DNA of 64,000 nt from Siphonodentalium dalli (taxonomy: Eukaryota; Mollusca; Scaphopoda; Gadilida; Siphonodentaliidae). Positions 11,019 to 23,309 of the stretch are shown here, in pieces. The stretch is taken from assembly GCA_032622095.1 (NCBI GenBank), contig CP136064.1, forward strand, positions 185,424,209 through 185,488,208, given 5' to 3'. The number at the start of each line of letters is the position of its first letter. The first letter of the stretch is position 1. A model generated the notes under the pieces. The model was not told where the DNA came from and did no database searches. It was given only the letters and a program-made list of their open reading frames with translations. Position numbers and translations under genes: made by a program.

Positions 11019-12251
11019 CTGAAAGATATATATAAAGAAAAAATTAACAAGAATCCCATCAGAGAATCAGGGGTCGAGATTCGGTAGCTATGCCAAACAT
11101 GAGCATGGATTAACGAGAGGCCGATCACGATCAACCCATGTTTAACCCATATCTTGGCGATAGCGATTAGCTGTAACTGATAATTTGTCTAAGATATGAT
11201 CACAGGAATCCCCTATATCAGTACCCAACTTAAAATCAAAAGCTCAAATAATTTGTCTTAAGAAGGGGTTAAAGTATTTGGGGTGGGGGAGGAGTAGTTT
11301 TAAATCTCATAACTATGTCTCTATTCACCCAAGGACCTCTCACTGTGAGATCCAACGGTTTAGTGATTTCGGAGGATATGTTTAAGTTAACTCATTGGAA
11401 GCAAAAGTGATAAACCCTTATCTCTGCCACTTTTGACTTGCCAGATATTAAAAATTCATTCACTTCTAAAGAGAAATTATAATTTGTTGACAAGCCAGAC
11501 TGCTTAAAACAACATACATGTATGGGATTCCATCTCATATTTAAATTGTATTTTAATTTACCCCCCCCCCCCCCATTCTCCCCAGTTGTTATTTGTTTAT
11601 CAAACATGGACAGATAAGATCAGATCTGACATGTGTATTAAATAAGGAATGCTTATATTGTCAGGTACATGCAAGATTAAGTGTTTCATAACAGGGGTGT
11701 ATGGTTTTCAAAAATATATGTAGTTTATACAATACAAAAGTGTTATCTTTATAATGTTATACAGACATTGTATGATGAGGATGCTGGTCCGTATGACCCC
11801 TAAATCGTAACAGATTACCACAATTCATTTAAAAGAAAGTAAGTAGCCCTCAATAAAATGGCTTCACACATTACAATGTTTTACAAGTAGCTTGGACACT
11901 AAAATCCATAACCTTCAATGTTTATCTTTTAAGCTCTCTGTGGCCCCTAAAATTCAATCAATAACAATATGAACAAAAGGGAAGATAAGGTTCCTAGAAA
12001 TATTAACAACATCTACCATCTTAATTTTCAAAACAATGCATCACCTGCAATAGTCATGTAGATTTATCTGCCTGTTACCCATTGCATAGATAAATCATAT
12101 TGGCTATCAGCCATTATTTTAATTTCAAATTGAATGCTTGTGTCTGATGGGTCAATATATTTTTCAAAAATTAATTAATCAGTCAATATCAAAATTGATA
12201 GAAGTGAATAGTGTGCAAAGATAACCATAGATACGAAATATGAGGAAGGGT
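11019..12251. other. CSRNP intron 1, left part
   Basis: It contains a poly-C tract at 11562-11575. No exon was seen between 11019 and 15283 that would be needed for the frame. Confidence 0.6.
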
Positions 12252-12259
12252 CCATGTAC

Positions 12260-13243
12260 TAGGGTTGGGCGGTATGGACGTTTTTAAAAACTGCGATTTT
12301 TCCAAAATAACACCGCAATATACGGTTTGATTGAATATTATTTTACTATTGAAAAATACCACGTAAAATAAACTTTAAACGAGAGATATTAGACTCCGGG
12401 TTTTTGTTATAAGAGATGTAAAATTGTACACACTATCGCCCGGCAGTAAATGATAAACTACTCTCAAAATGGCATGTGCTCATTCTATAAAGTTCCTGCC
12501 TTCTGGAATACGAAACAACATTGAGTGAATTACAGGCTCAAGTTATCCTGATTACTCCATTGTTTACATATCAGCACGCGATGCACATTCCTGTTACATC
12601 ATAGCTAAGCACGTGCTCATAGGTTGATAGAGGACCTAGTAGAATTGGGCCAAGATGGTTCGTTCTGGGCTGTCTGCAGTTTATAACACAATGAATTACG
12701 GAACATTTTTAATTAACTTTTGAACACGGGAAAGATAATCATAATTAATCATTGAACAATATTGCAGTTTGTGAGTTTATTTGTCCAAATTCTTAGCAAG
12801 GAACACTAACATGTCAAATCTAGACGGATTGAGACATGTTCGTTTCCTGAGTCAAGTTTTAAGATATAATTGAAAAAAAAATACCGCCGAGTCTTGAGGT
12901 GGAAAGTTTGGACGAAGTATCGCTCGTGATGTTACACCGCTACCAGGTTGGATTCGGATGAAGATACTCCATCGCTCTACTTCAGCCCAAAAGCAACCGT
13001 TGCGTCATTGGTTACAATAAAAGACAATGGAGACTTGGGAGTGACTGATAAATAAAAGGCTTCTTTCAATCAGCGGTCCGCTAAAGTATTCAACTCAGTA
13101 TTGGATTGTAATTTGAAACCGTCTTTTGAGGTGATAAAATTGCGGTTGCGATATATTGAATTTTTATTTTACACACGGTTTCAATACGGTTTTTCTTTTC
13201 CAAACCGACAATAGTCAATATATTGAAATATCTCCCAGCCCTA
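12260..13243. mobile_element. hAT-like element in CSRNP intron 1
   Basis: A 984-bp element has ends TAGGGTTGGGCGGTAT and, in reverse complement at the right, TAGGGCTGGGAGATAT. It is flanked by exact CCATGTAC at 12252-12259 and 13244-13251. This is a classic hAT signature. Longer subterminal similarity is seen (TTGAATATTATTTTACTATT at the left, ATATTGAATTTTTATTTTAC at the right). No transposase ORF remains, so it is non-autonomous. Confidence 0.88.
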
Positions 13244-13826
13244 CCATGTACATTATAGCATGTGTCTATGGGAAGCTTGGAAAGGGTTAATTATTTTCTA
13301 AGCATATCAATGGAATATAGAAGACACTTATATATACTTATATAGGTGAGGAGTCCATCCTGTAATTAAATTTCAAGAATAGGAGAAACAAGAGACTCAT
13401 GCTGCCAATAGTCAAATTTGACAGATAAGATAAACAATTAGCCAGCCACAATTGTTGTTTATCTTTGACTTCATCTAACCAAACCCCACAGCTCTTTAGC
13501 ATATGTCATCACTTAATAACAAGATTTCACTTGGAATGTTCACATGTTAATTTATTGATATCATTATATTACATTTAACTATTGCAATAAAATCTTCATA
13601 TTTTCAAAACAGGACATCACACCTAATTAATGGTATAAAACTAAAACAAATGAAGTGTCAATGACAATTTTGTTTTTATTATTGATTTTTTTTTTATATT
13701 ATTATAAAAGTTAAAAAAAATTGATTAATTGTTTTGTTGTTTTAAGCAAGGAGTTCAAATCTAAAAAAATCTAAAAAAAAATTTGTTTGAATTTTTTTCT
13801 CGAAAAAAAGTCATATTTAAAATAAA

Positions 13827-14110
13827 TCGGATCAAACCCATATTCAAACTTTATCTGTATTTTGGGCTGAGAAACTCACATACCAAATTTGGTTCCGATC
13901 AGATAATTCTTTTTTTAGTTATTGTAGCATCCGTGAATTCTAAGTCGATAAAGGGCCATTACTCCGTAAAAAAAACTCGGATCAAACCCATATTCAAACT
14001 CAATCTGTATTATGGGCTGAGAAATTCACATACCAAATTTGGTTCTGATCAAATAGAAAATGTTTCAGTTATCGCATTATGCGTAGAGTGTCTATGGACA
14101 GACGGAGGGA
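13827..14110. repeat. Two-unit tandem repeat with a GGAC-rich tail
   Basis: CGGATCAAACCCATATTCAA begins at 13827 and again at 13978 (period about 151 bp), with ACATACCAAATTTGGTTC in both units. It is followed by GGACAGACGGAGGGACG. This is the layout of bivalve pearl-type elements. Confidence 0.6.
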
Positions 14111-15039
14111 CGAACGATGAGTGGTCAATCCGGACGTTGACACTATGTTTACCATACTATGGTATGGGTAAACATAAAGATGCATTAATTAAATGGGCTA
14201 TCATACACACGATCAAGACATTGTTGAGCAAGTCTTCACAAAATAGGTTGATCTGACATTTTTGTGTGGAACGCATGTGTCAGAACAACTTGCATCCATA
14301 CCCATGGAACACAAGCAAATCAACATTACAAACATCCATGGCTGGCAGAAGCGGATTTGCTGAACATAATATTGCTAACCAGTCTTCTCCAACTCCGACG
14401 ACACTGGAACTCTTAACTGATTTCAGGGATGAAGGGGGAATCCCCATTTTATGAAAACTGATTAATATACATGTTTCCAAATACAGCGTAAGGAAATGTT
14501 TATAATTGCAATCCACACATAGATCTACACACGTGTGCCTGAAGTCATGTAAACATGCAAGAGTGGTCACTTTTCATCAAACCAATTTTTGTGCAATAAA
14601 ATTATCTAAATGTTAGGAGAAAATACAAAGTAGATTAATATATTTTGAATATATTTGCAAATACAATTCTATTTTGCATACTTGTTCAGTCTGACCATTC
14701 CCCAATTATGAAGCAATGTACATACGTTGGATTTTGAACATACAACGTTTGATCAGATAAGATGTGTGGCGCTAGTTAACAGGTAGTTTATTTGACAACT
14801 TTGTGAGACTGCAGTCAAACACTGCAGGTTTGGCTTGTGTGAATAAGTGAATATTAATTGATTTTGCCGGAAGCTATTGATTTCTTAATCAATTCATCCT
14901 TCGATGCGCAAGTAATTTAATTGGAGCGATTCCTCCTGTTTGAAATAATTTATTCCAAGGGAGTTGCTAGACCTAGATGTTGATTGTAATGAAACCTTGG
15001 TCTAGTTTGAACGAGACTGAGCTTTAACCTGTTCTATAC
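14111..15039. other. CSRNP intron 1, right part
   Basis: Short opposing ORFs at 14266-14570 lack motifs. Nothing else was recognised. Confidence 0.55.
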
Positions 15040-15254
15040 TAAATAATCATTGGTGAGAAGTTCCCTAGAAATTGTTCAGATAGGTCATTTGTTGAACTTA
15101 TTATCTGAATATTTTCAATTGATTAAAAGAAATACTTCTGCAGTAATATTATCTGTTCCTCTGTTTTCATTTCCTGAAAACCTCTCTAGATGAATAATAG
15201 ACCATTCCAATGTACACGTTTATAACTGAATAGGAGATTCCACTTATGATATAA
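15040..15254. repeat. Dispersed repeat, same family as 6697-6905
   Basis: It contains GTTGAACTTATTATCTGAA, then AATAATAGACCATTCCAATG and TATAACTGAATAGG. It ends about 30 bp from the CSRNP exon 1 donor, so this family flanks both ends of the gene. Confidence 0.5.
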
Positions 15255-15283
15255 AGGATAAAGAAATTGCTACATTAATTTAC

Positions 15284-15380
15284 CTTCACTGCTATTGTCA
15301 GCCCAGCTGGAAGCACTGTTCTCATCTGACTCCGTCCCGAGTGAGTTTGTCTCACTGATATCTCTCTTTCGTTTCAACAT
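15284..15380 (-). CDS. CSRNP: CSRNP exon 1 (start codon and N-terminus)
   Basis: This first coding exon has its ATG at 15380-15378 and donor GTAAAT directly after 15284, leaving one base of a Gly codon that exon 2 completes. It encodes 32 residues beginning MLKRKRDISETNS and continuing with an acidic/serine run. CSRNP proteins typically start with a short LLKRKF-like motif followed by a Ser-rich acidic stretch, which supports this start. The three exons total 1929 bp, giving 642 residues plus stop. The 5' untranslated region lies upstream (above 15380); the transcription start is not located. Confidence 0.88.
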
Positions 15381-15750
15381 TCTGATTCCAATTTAAGGAA
15401 GACACCAGCAAGCCATTTCTTCTCTATAATCTACAATTCACAAAACAGTGGGTAATTTTAACCTCTTCAATTATAAACAGTTTAAACAAATTAATAAGAA
15501 AACTTTAGTATTATCGAAAATAACAAAGGGAAATAACAAATACAATTTGAAATGTGTCCAACTGAATTTATTGTCAGTAGTGGACAGAGATTGTGGACAT
15601 GACAAGCCGACCGGCAACATGATTTATATTTTGATTATTTTCGGTGGGCCATACAAAGCACCCAGCAGACCATATTTTTATGAGGGATCAGTTTCTGAGA
15701 AACAGAACGTTAATTTAGATTGCCCTTGGTATAAGAATCGCACAATTTAA

Positions 15751-15960
15751 CCCTTTGAGTGCCAGGTCCGATTTTTGTATCGACCCATATACCCTGTGCC
15801 AATGCATTCTCTTATATATGCGAGTCGACCATAGGTCGCCTCACATATATAAGAGAATGCATTGGCCTAACCCAAAAAAAAAAATTTTTTTTTTTTTTTT
15901 AGGGCACTCTAACAGACCATAAATTAGGGCCGATGAGATCAGCCCCTGGCACTAAAAGGG
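15751..15960. mobile_element. TTAA-flanked MITE, variant ends
   Basis: TTAA lies at 15747-15750 and 15961-15964. The ends CCCTTTGAGTGCCAGG and CCTGGCACTAAAAGGG differ from the other copies after the first few bases, yet one internal hairpin (TGTGCCAATGCATTCTCTTA) is the same. An A-run/T-run junction sits at 15874-15900. Confidence 0.75.
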
Positions 15961-16179
15961 TTAAATAGATATTGATTGAAAAATAAGAGCCTCAATCTGC
16001 CAGTATTGTTATGACTAACGATTCATCGTGAATTCAATGTATCGCAATGCACTTTCAAACAGTACGCATATCATCTCATGTGTATTGTGATACAGGTCTG
16101 ATGAGAGCAGACAAACAGACAAGCTGATTTCTATATACCCCCCCCCCCCCCCAACTCGTTATGGGACGGGAAAACCTCA

Positions 16180-16470
16180 ATCTACATTTCCTCATCTGTT
16201 ATGGGAGGCCTAGACACAGATTTAAGTTCCCAGATGTTGGGGATTATGCATTGTGTCATCTGCCAATTTGGGGATACAGAGAAACTAAACTTAAATTTCT
16301 AAATAAAATTGTTAATTTTATAATAAAGATACTTTCCAGAGAATATGAGGCCTGAGCAGAATGAGGACCCCAGAGGCAGAGGGTGAATTCAGTGATGCTA
16401 GCCCGCTATGGAGATAGAGTTACTAAATTCACCCTCTGAGTACCTACATGTAATTCTGCAAATATCCAGC
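16180..16470. mobile_element. Double-hairpin hAT-like MITE, truncated copy 4
   Basis: It keeps the interior (TCATCTGTTATGGGAG, CCAATTTGGGGATAC) and the right arm with GAGGGTGAATTCAGTGATGC. The left arm is replaced by a poly-C tract. Confidence 0.6.
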
Positions 16471-16734
16471 GCTCTATTTTGATGCCTGCCATACATGTAA
16501 CTGAGGTATCAGAGGCATACCAGCTGGAGAATGTTTGGAAATGATTGTGAATAAACTCTTGATTTATGAGAAAACGATTTAAAGGTCAACATTAATTTAT
16601 GAATGAAGAACAACTTTGTCATTTTGGAGTTACCAGACATGACATCGAAGATTGTGCATAATAACTTCAAATCTATCGCACCATGCAATTCACTTAACCA
16701 ATAATGGTCCAATATCCAGGACAATGATATGTAT

Positions 16735-16862
16735 AGTCTGTAATACGACTCGAGACGCGCTCGCCTACGCTGGTCGGGTAATCAATCCGGCAGCGACTGG
16801 ATCTGTTTATCTTCTATTGATTTCCGATCTCATCTCGGGGACGCCAGGACGGCATGCTAATC
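16735..16862 (-). promoter_or_regulatory. CpG-richer patch upstream of CSRNP (possible promoter or 5' exon)
   Basis: This is one of the few CpG-dense stretches near the gene (CTCGAGACGCGCTCGCCTAC, GGGACGCCAGGACGG), about 1.4 kb upstream of the start codon in A+T-rich surroundings. No TATA box or splice donor was chosen. It could equally be a repeat fragment. Confidence 0.25.
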
Positions 16863-17085
16863 AATAATCATTAGCATTCTAATTATTATCAACAGTTACT
16901 ATCTAAAATCATACATGACACAATTCCAATGCACATATCGCAGAAATATCATTGACCGTTGTGCTGTGTGAGCTTTCTTCATCCTTAACAATGCTGCCAT
17001 TTAAATTTTGGATCTGGCATGGGTCCCAGTTGGGTCATAATAAACAATTTGGAGCAACTTTCATCAGAAGGATGCATGGCACAAT

Positions 17086-17175
17086 TACTCTGGATCCAAA
17101 TAATAGTACAGGGTGGATTTTTCCAAACCCACCTATTATACTAATCAATAATTATCCACCTGTCACAAGAGAAAT
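17086..17175. repeat. TACTCT / AATAATAGT element end
   Basis: TACTCTGGATCC is followed by AAATAATAGTACAGGGTGG. The last 18 bp recur, inverted, at 49735-49755. The right end is unclear. Confidence 0.5.
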
Positions 17176-17934
17176 AAGATTTGTCAATTTTTTGGCAGAA
17201 AATTTTTAATCTGAGATGATTCAAAGTCGTCCAGTCCACCTTTCAAAAATGAGATGAACAAATTGCTTAGTTTAGCAAATAGTGCAACATAAGTTATAAC
17301 ACTTGAAAATGAAGTCCCCAGCATTCATATTAGGTTCGTTAATAATGTTTACAGCACAGACTGTCCTGTTACACATAATTGTCACACTGCAATAGTTCCC
17401 AGTCTATTATATGTAATTTAAATAGACTATAATTGGAACAGGTGTACACCTCATTTCACAGAAGTGCAATGTTGTTGATTAATATCTTCAAATGCAGTCG
17501 AAATACATGTATCCACACATTCAGTCCTTAATATGAATATTATTCAGATTTATGGAGGCAGACTCAGTATGAGTGTTGTGTTTTAATGGGTAACTTGGTA
17601 TGTTTTTTTTTCCCACTGGTTTGAAGATATAACAACTGTTATCAACATCAACAGCATGCGTCTAATTTATTATGTATCTTAGACTAATACTGGTACAACC
17701 ATACTATACTGCCAGTCTGGCAAGGCATATTTCTCATATGCGCAGGCGATTTAATGTGATAAATTTGAGGTTGACAAGTTTTGAAAGATAGAGCCTACAT
17801 GTAGTCCTACATATGACATGTGCCAATTAAAGTCCAATCATGCACACTATACAATAACAGAACAATACCGATCAATCAACCATGTCCTCATATAAGATAT
17901 AGTCACAATGTTTCCGATACCCATTACCAAAGGG

Positions 17935-18048
17935 CGAAAGTGGACTGGACAGGAAAGTACCTGCCCGGGGAGGTTGGACAGGTCCGGTCCACAGTCCAGG
18001 GGTGGACAGCGAACTGGACCAGTCCATAGCGGTCCGGTCCGCATCCCT
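17935..18048. repeat. GGTCCGGTCC-rich terminus of a possible hAT-like element
   Basis: The stretch is rich in GGTCCGGTCC and GGACTGGAC words and ends CGGTCCGCATCCCTA, resembling a TAGGGATGCGG hAT end. The opposite end was not found. Confidence 0.3.
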
Positions 18049-18351
18049 AACATGTATGTCCATTTGTGCATTGTAATTGCGATTGCAAAATATTATAAAT
18101 TTCTCGATTGAGACCAGGTTAGAAATGTTAGTAGATTGTTGCATTGGTAGTCCCATGAAACACAAACAATTGTTCTATTTCAGACACAATAATGTCAAAG
18201 AAGTAAAATAAATTTTGTCATGGAGTTATTCAGGTTAGAAAGGAGGGGGAGGTGTGGGAAGATGACATGTTTGATGTGGTACACCTGATTTACATATACA
18301 TGTATTAACATAAAAATATATTTTAAAAAACCCTCTACATGAACAGGTACA

Positions 18352-18373
18352 GTAATGCCCGAAGTATATGGCA
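18352..18373. repeat. Solo end of the hairpin MITE family
   Basis: ACAGTAATGCCCGAAGTATA is shared with the left end of the copy at 54927. Confidence 0.5.
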
Positions 18374-20035
18374 AAAGGGGCGGCTCCCGGGTGAAAAATA
18401 AAGCTCTATCAAGTATTGGAGATCATAGAAATGGGGTAAATTTCGGGAACCTGATCAAAATTGTTGCTTCTGACCACATCGAGAAGTGCACATTGATAAC
18501 TTTGAACACACGATAAATTGTGAACAAAGTGTCGGAAATTTGTGTATTCATTGAAACTAGTGAATGTCATCTGCTAGCCGTTTGCGAAACGTGGCTTCTT
18601 GATGGAGAGGAAGGACCGACGGCTCTTGCATCATGTCCGGACAATTTCAGAACCATCTTTAGTTCGCGCAAATGTGCCACACATGGAGGGGCGTTGGGTT
18701 ATTCTATTCAACCCGTATTCAGATTCAATGTGAGAACACTGATGTATACAAACATTTTGAACATATGGTAGTGCAGTGTAAATTCCCCACGGAAACAGGC
18801 ACAGAAAGTATGAGACTCATTATAATATATACCGGTAGACCTCCTGATAAACCTGGTGGTTGCAAAATTTCTAAATTCATGAAAGAATTTGAGATACTAA
18901 TTTGTCATTATGCAAGTCTTAATGAACCTTTTGTGATCGTTGGTGATATGAACGTATGGACTGACGACATTACACACCCAATGACTGTTAAATACCACCA
19001 ACTTCTAGAAGGGAAGTCATTAACGCAACATGTGTCGGGATGCACACGATGTTGTAGTGTTACACCACATGCTGGCCAAACGTTAGACCACATAATATCC
19101 AGTGAGAATGCTATTATTACCAACAGTCATTATGGATCACTCCATGTTCGACTCAGACCACCACCCCGTAGCATGCGAATGGTCGGTAAATGTACCCCAA
19201 GTTCGTCAACAACATAAATGTGTTCAGCGACGACCATTCAAGACGCCAGACTTTGAGAAGTTTTCTAGTCTTGTGGAGATAAATCTGACTGATATAGCGG
19301 ATATCGGGTCATATAACACTACCATGATAGAAATTCTAGATGACCTGGTTCCGGTAAAAAGTATCAAATTGCGCCAGTAACGTAATTCTTGGTTTTCAGA
19401 CGAAATCCGCCAAGAGAAAAAACAACGACGTAAATTATCAGTGAAGTTCTCAAGACACCCTACACCAAAAAATAGAGCCGATCTTGTGAATTCTTCGAAG
19501 CGTGTCGTCAAGATGGTTCATGTGGCCAAAAAATCATATTTTGAGTCTATCCTTACGAATATGACTCAGAAACAGATATTTGACTGTGTGAAACTACTAA
19601 CGAAAACAAATGAGACAGTTTTGCCATCACACGAGAATTCTAAAGTTTTTGCTGACAAATTTGTTGATTACCGGTACTTTCAAGAAAAAATTGAAGTTAT
19701 AAGAGGAATGTTTCCAACGACCACTTGCATGTTACCAACAAAAGTATCGATGAGCGACGTTTTTGAGTTCACTAAATTCGAGGATGTTTCTGAATCAATA
19801 TTGGAAAAGGTTCTCAACATAATGAAATGTAAATCATGCTTATTGAACCCAATTCCTACGAGATTTGTGAAAAAATGACCAAGTCAAGCAGCACTTTGTC
19901 TCTGTGTTCACTCGCATTGTTGTAAATTCTCTTTTGAACGGTGTTGTGCCTGATGAGATGAAGATTGCGGAAGTGAAACCTTTACTGAAAAAATCCTCAC
20001 TTGATCGAGATGTGCTAAAAAACTACAGACCAGTG

Positions 20036-20538
20036 CAGGGAAGGATCCAGGGCTCTTTTGATACCTGTTACAGGTTTGGGCGCCCAAACTCTGGTGGCCT
20101 AAATGTCCCCAAATTGCAAGTGGATAGTTTTATTAAAGCTGAATTTTCTATATTTTGAAGGAAATCTTCTATTATAATTCAACAACATGCAATCATCAAT
20201 ATATAGTTGATATAGAGCTTTTATTTGCTTAATCATGTGTCCAGTGAGAATTATTTTAACCCTTTAATGACTGGGGCTTCTTGAAATTTTGCAAAAATCC
20301 TGTGCCAATGCATTCTCTTATATAAATGAGAGTCTCCCATCTAAGGAGCCTTGCATATATAAGATAATACTTTGGCCTTTATCTTGACCTTGTAAGCCAG
20401 TGCATTTTCTTATGCGGGATCTTTAATACTGCACATAAGGGAGGGGGCGACCCCCTCCATACCTACCCCCATCTCGGGCCTACGGCATATCATGGTCCCA
20501 AAACAGGTGTCCCCAAAAAATCCCTGGATCCATCCCTG
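20036..20538. mobile_element. hAT-like non-autonomous element nested in the LINE
   Basis: A 503-bp element has terminal inverted repeats CAGGGAAGGATCCAGGG and (reverse complement of the right end) CAGGGATGGATCCAGGG. It is flanked by an exact 8-bp duplication GACCAGTG at 20028-20035 and 20539-20546. CAGGG ends with an 8-bp target duplication are diagnostic of hAT-type transposition. It splits the LINE RT coding sequence between the KNYRPV and SNLSFLSK motifs. Confidence 0.88.
20256..20440. repeat. Left part of a TTAA-flanked MITE inside the hAT-like element
   Basis: TTAACCCTTTAATGACTGG is followed by TGTGCCAATGCATTCTC and the hairpin arms typical of the copies at 1676 and 35214. The right end is lost. 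This makes a triple nest: LINE, then hAT-like, then TTAA MITE. Confidence 0.7.
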
Positions 20539-22173
20539 GACCAGTGTCTAATTTGTCATTTCTTTCGAAAGTTCTGGAAAAAGTAGTCAGTATCCAACTT
20601 CTTGAGCATGTGAACAAGCACAACTTGTTTGATAAATTCCAGTCTGCCTACAGAAGTAACCGCTCAAGTGAGACGGCAATCAAAAGTAAAAAATGACATT
20701 GACCTTTCGATTGACCACGGGAAGTGCATACTATTACTGATGCTAGATTTAAGTGCGGCATTTGACTCTTGTGACAACAACATTATGTTACATCATTTGC
20801 GAGACTATATTGGTGTTCGCGACATCGCACTCAGTTGGTTTAAGTGTTATCTTTCCAATAGGAAGCAAAAGGTATTGATAGGAGACATTTGCTCAGACGA
20901 AGTGAGTCTAGATGTTGGAGTTCCCCCAAGGGTCCATACTGGGACCCCTATTATTTCTTTTTATCTACACCCTCCCACTTGGACGTATTTTGGATAATCA
21001 CGCTGTCAGTTATCATCTTTATGCAGATGACACTCAAATATATGTTGAATTTGGTCGGAAGGAAGTCGGCGGATACGATGAAGCCAAACCTTGTTTAGAA
21101 ACATGTTTCTGTGATGTCAAAAACTGGATGCTTGATAACAAATTAAAGCTGAATGATGATAAATCCGAATTTCTGGTCATAGCCTCCAAATATCACCTTA
21201 ATGCACTTTCGGCAGAAGTGAATGGTTGTGTTGATTCCAGCTTCGACATACAACTTGGTGATAGCATCATTTCTTCATCAAAGCAAATTCGAAACCTAGG
21301 TGCATATTTTGATTCCAATATGACAATGGACACAATGGTGTCTAAAATTCTAAAAATCTGTTATTTCCACTTGCGATGTTTAAGAAGAATCAGATCACAT
21401 CTTACAAAAGAAGCAATGAAACATGCTGTGCTTTCGCTGATTGTATCACGTATTGACAGTCTTAACTCCCTACTGACTACCATCACTCAGGAGAATGTGG
21501 ATAAGATCGACATTTTGATAAACAATTGTGTTCGCTTAATGAATAATAAATGTAAATATGAATATGATCATATAACCCAATTTCTAATCCAAGAGCACAT
21601 CATGACATTCAGATTTAGGATTCAGTTTAAATGCGATGTAATTGTGTTCAAATCTCTCCACATGGAAACACCTGATTATATCACGGATATGTTTCGGGTG
21701 AGATCGGGAGGAATAACTCGGTCCAACACCACCGGATTCAACCTGAATACCATTGGTGGCAAACCGAATAATAAGCATGGAAAGTTATGCTTCCAGGAAG
21801 TGTCCATCGCGTTATGGAACAAACTGCCAATGAACATCAGGCGCTGTCACTCTGTTCAAAGTTTTAAAAAGTTGCTGAAAACATATGTTTCATCAATGTT
21901 TTCAGTTGCCAAATTGACATTATTCGCACTTATTTTCGATTCACTAATTTTTCATATATTCCAAATTCGTGATTTGTTACTTTTTAGCTGTGTACGTAGC
22001 TGTTTTATGTAGTATTTTAATTCTCCTTGGCCTCTTTTAAACTCACATATGTTTTAGTATCATATTGTGTTATCTCTTTATTTTAAACTGTATTTCTATT
22101 GTAAAGCGCATTGAAACTAATTTACTGTCTAATGTGTTTTTAAATGTAAATATAATAATAATAATAATAATAT

Positions 22174-22346
22174 GACCCTTTAACCACAGCAGAATTATGG
22201 GAAATTTTTCAGGATTTAGTCAGAAATATAGCTTGTTGCCATTCATCGGAAAGCTCTCACCGAGAGTTTTTTGATGAATGGCAACAAGCCATATTTCCGA
22301 CTATAGCCTGAAAAATTTCCCATAATTCTGCTGTGGTTTAGGGGTC
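22174..22346. mobile_element. Full-length hairpin MITE (ACAGCAGAATTATGGG family)
   Basis: A near-perfect inverted repeat over its whole length, from GACCCTTTAACCACAG to CTGTGGTTTAGGGGTC, with the turn near a CTCACCGAGAG loop. It abuts the LINE's TAA tail. The same family occurs at 8811, 33070, 52113, 54927 and 55414. Confidence 0.85.
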
Positions 22347-22478
22347 GATTATTACATTACTGTAGGTCAAGCAATACAAACCTTTGCAGAAAAGTTATTT
22401 TTAATCAGATTTTATCCATGGATTATTTCTCGAAAGACAGTCTGAAAAGAAGCCAATCATAAGTACTCGTGTGGTAAA

Positions 22479-22950
22479 CAATCCTGAGTTTAGTGTGCCT
22501 GTCATTTGCAGAATAAGGTCCCCAGAGGGTGAATTTAGTGACGCTATCCCACACAGCGGGCTAGCATCACCAAATTCACCCTCTGGGGACCTCATTCTGC
22601 ATGGCCTCATCTGCTATGGGAGACATAGACTCAGATTGAAGTTCCTAAAATGGTGAATATTGTGAGGTACACCCATTGGAAACCTCGATTATGCAATGTG
22701 TCATCTGCAGATTTGGGGATATAGAGAAACAAAACTAAAAAAAGAAATATAATCAATGTGGAGAAGTTTCTATAGAAATAGAATTTAAGTATAGAAATTC
22801 AATAATAAAGAAACTTTCCAGATAAGATGAGCCCTAAGCAGAATGATGTCCCCAGAGGGTGAATTTAGTGATGCTAGCCCACTATGCGGGATAGCGTCAC
22901 TAAATTCACCATCTGGGGACCAGATGACAGGCACACTAAACTCAGGCTTG
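22479..22950. mobile_element. Double-hairpin hAT-like MITE, copy 5 (8-bp duplication)
   Basis: CAATCCTGAGTTTAGTGTGC to GCACACTAAACTCAGGCTTG, flanked by GTGGTAAA and GTTGTAAA (7 of 8 identical). Both hairpin arms are complete. Short ORFs on either strand here are arm shadows. Confidence 0.82.
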
Positions 22951-23309
22951 GTTGTAAATTGTCGTTGGAATAAAGATAAAGCTGTGTCTCTCCAGTGAAT
23001 TATCATGCAAAAGGGCCACATTAAAGGGACCCAAACACTCTCAGTGGGTAAATGTCCAAAAGATATATATTATAAGTCTCTAAAAACATCACCACTAAGA
23101 AAAACATGGAAAAAATCTATCAATCTTTATTAGAAAAAGCCCATGTTAAAACATGTTTGCGTTATTTAAATACAGATAAATAAATTTTTACATATAAATA
23201 CTGAACATAACAAATATAATATACATGTACATGTAGCTGTCCGTAGACATTCATAATTACCATCTGACATGAATGGGCTTATATGTTAGTTTGTACTGCC
23301 CTTATATAC

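Larger units (their letters stand above)
18499..22175 (+). mobile_element. Degenerate CR1/L2-type non-LTR retrotransposon (LINE)
   Basis: One broken ORF2 is visible across several frames. The endonuclease part begins near 18510 (a VNKVSEICVFIETSECHLLA-like start), has CETWLLDGEE near 18580, GDMNVWTDD near 18945, a LDHIIS block near 19085 and SDHHPVACEW near 19155. The reverse-transcriptase part starts near 19960 (KPLLKKS...KNYRPV), is interrupted by an insertion, resumes at 20547 (SNLSFLSKVLEKVVS), and has box A LMLDLSAAFDS near 20745, box [12 protein letters not shown] near 20930 and box [12 protein letters not shown] near 21020. At least three frameshifts and in-frame stops break it. A 366-residue open stretch (20912-22012) covers the RT C-terminus. 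The 3' end has a GTAAAGCGCATTGAAAC-like tail and a short TAA microsatellite, as in CR1/L2-group elements. The 5' end is not defined. It is dead as it stands. Confidence 0.85.

Noticed and set aside
11562-11575. Poly-C tracts (also at 16138, 29829, 30847, 34637, 48095) as functional sites
   Set aside because: They are homopolymer runs, likely slippage products, often at repeat edges.
18520-18771. Separate short gene at the LINE 5' side
   Set aside because: It is the endonuclease N-terminal part of the LINE, and the frame continues in another register after a frameshift.
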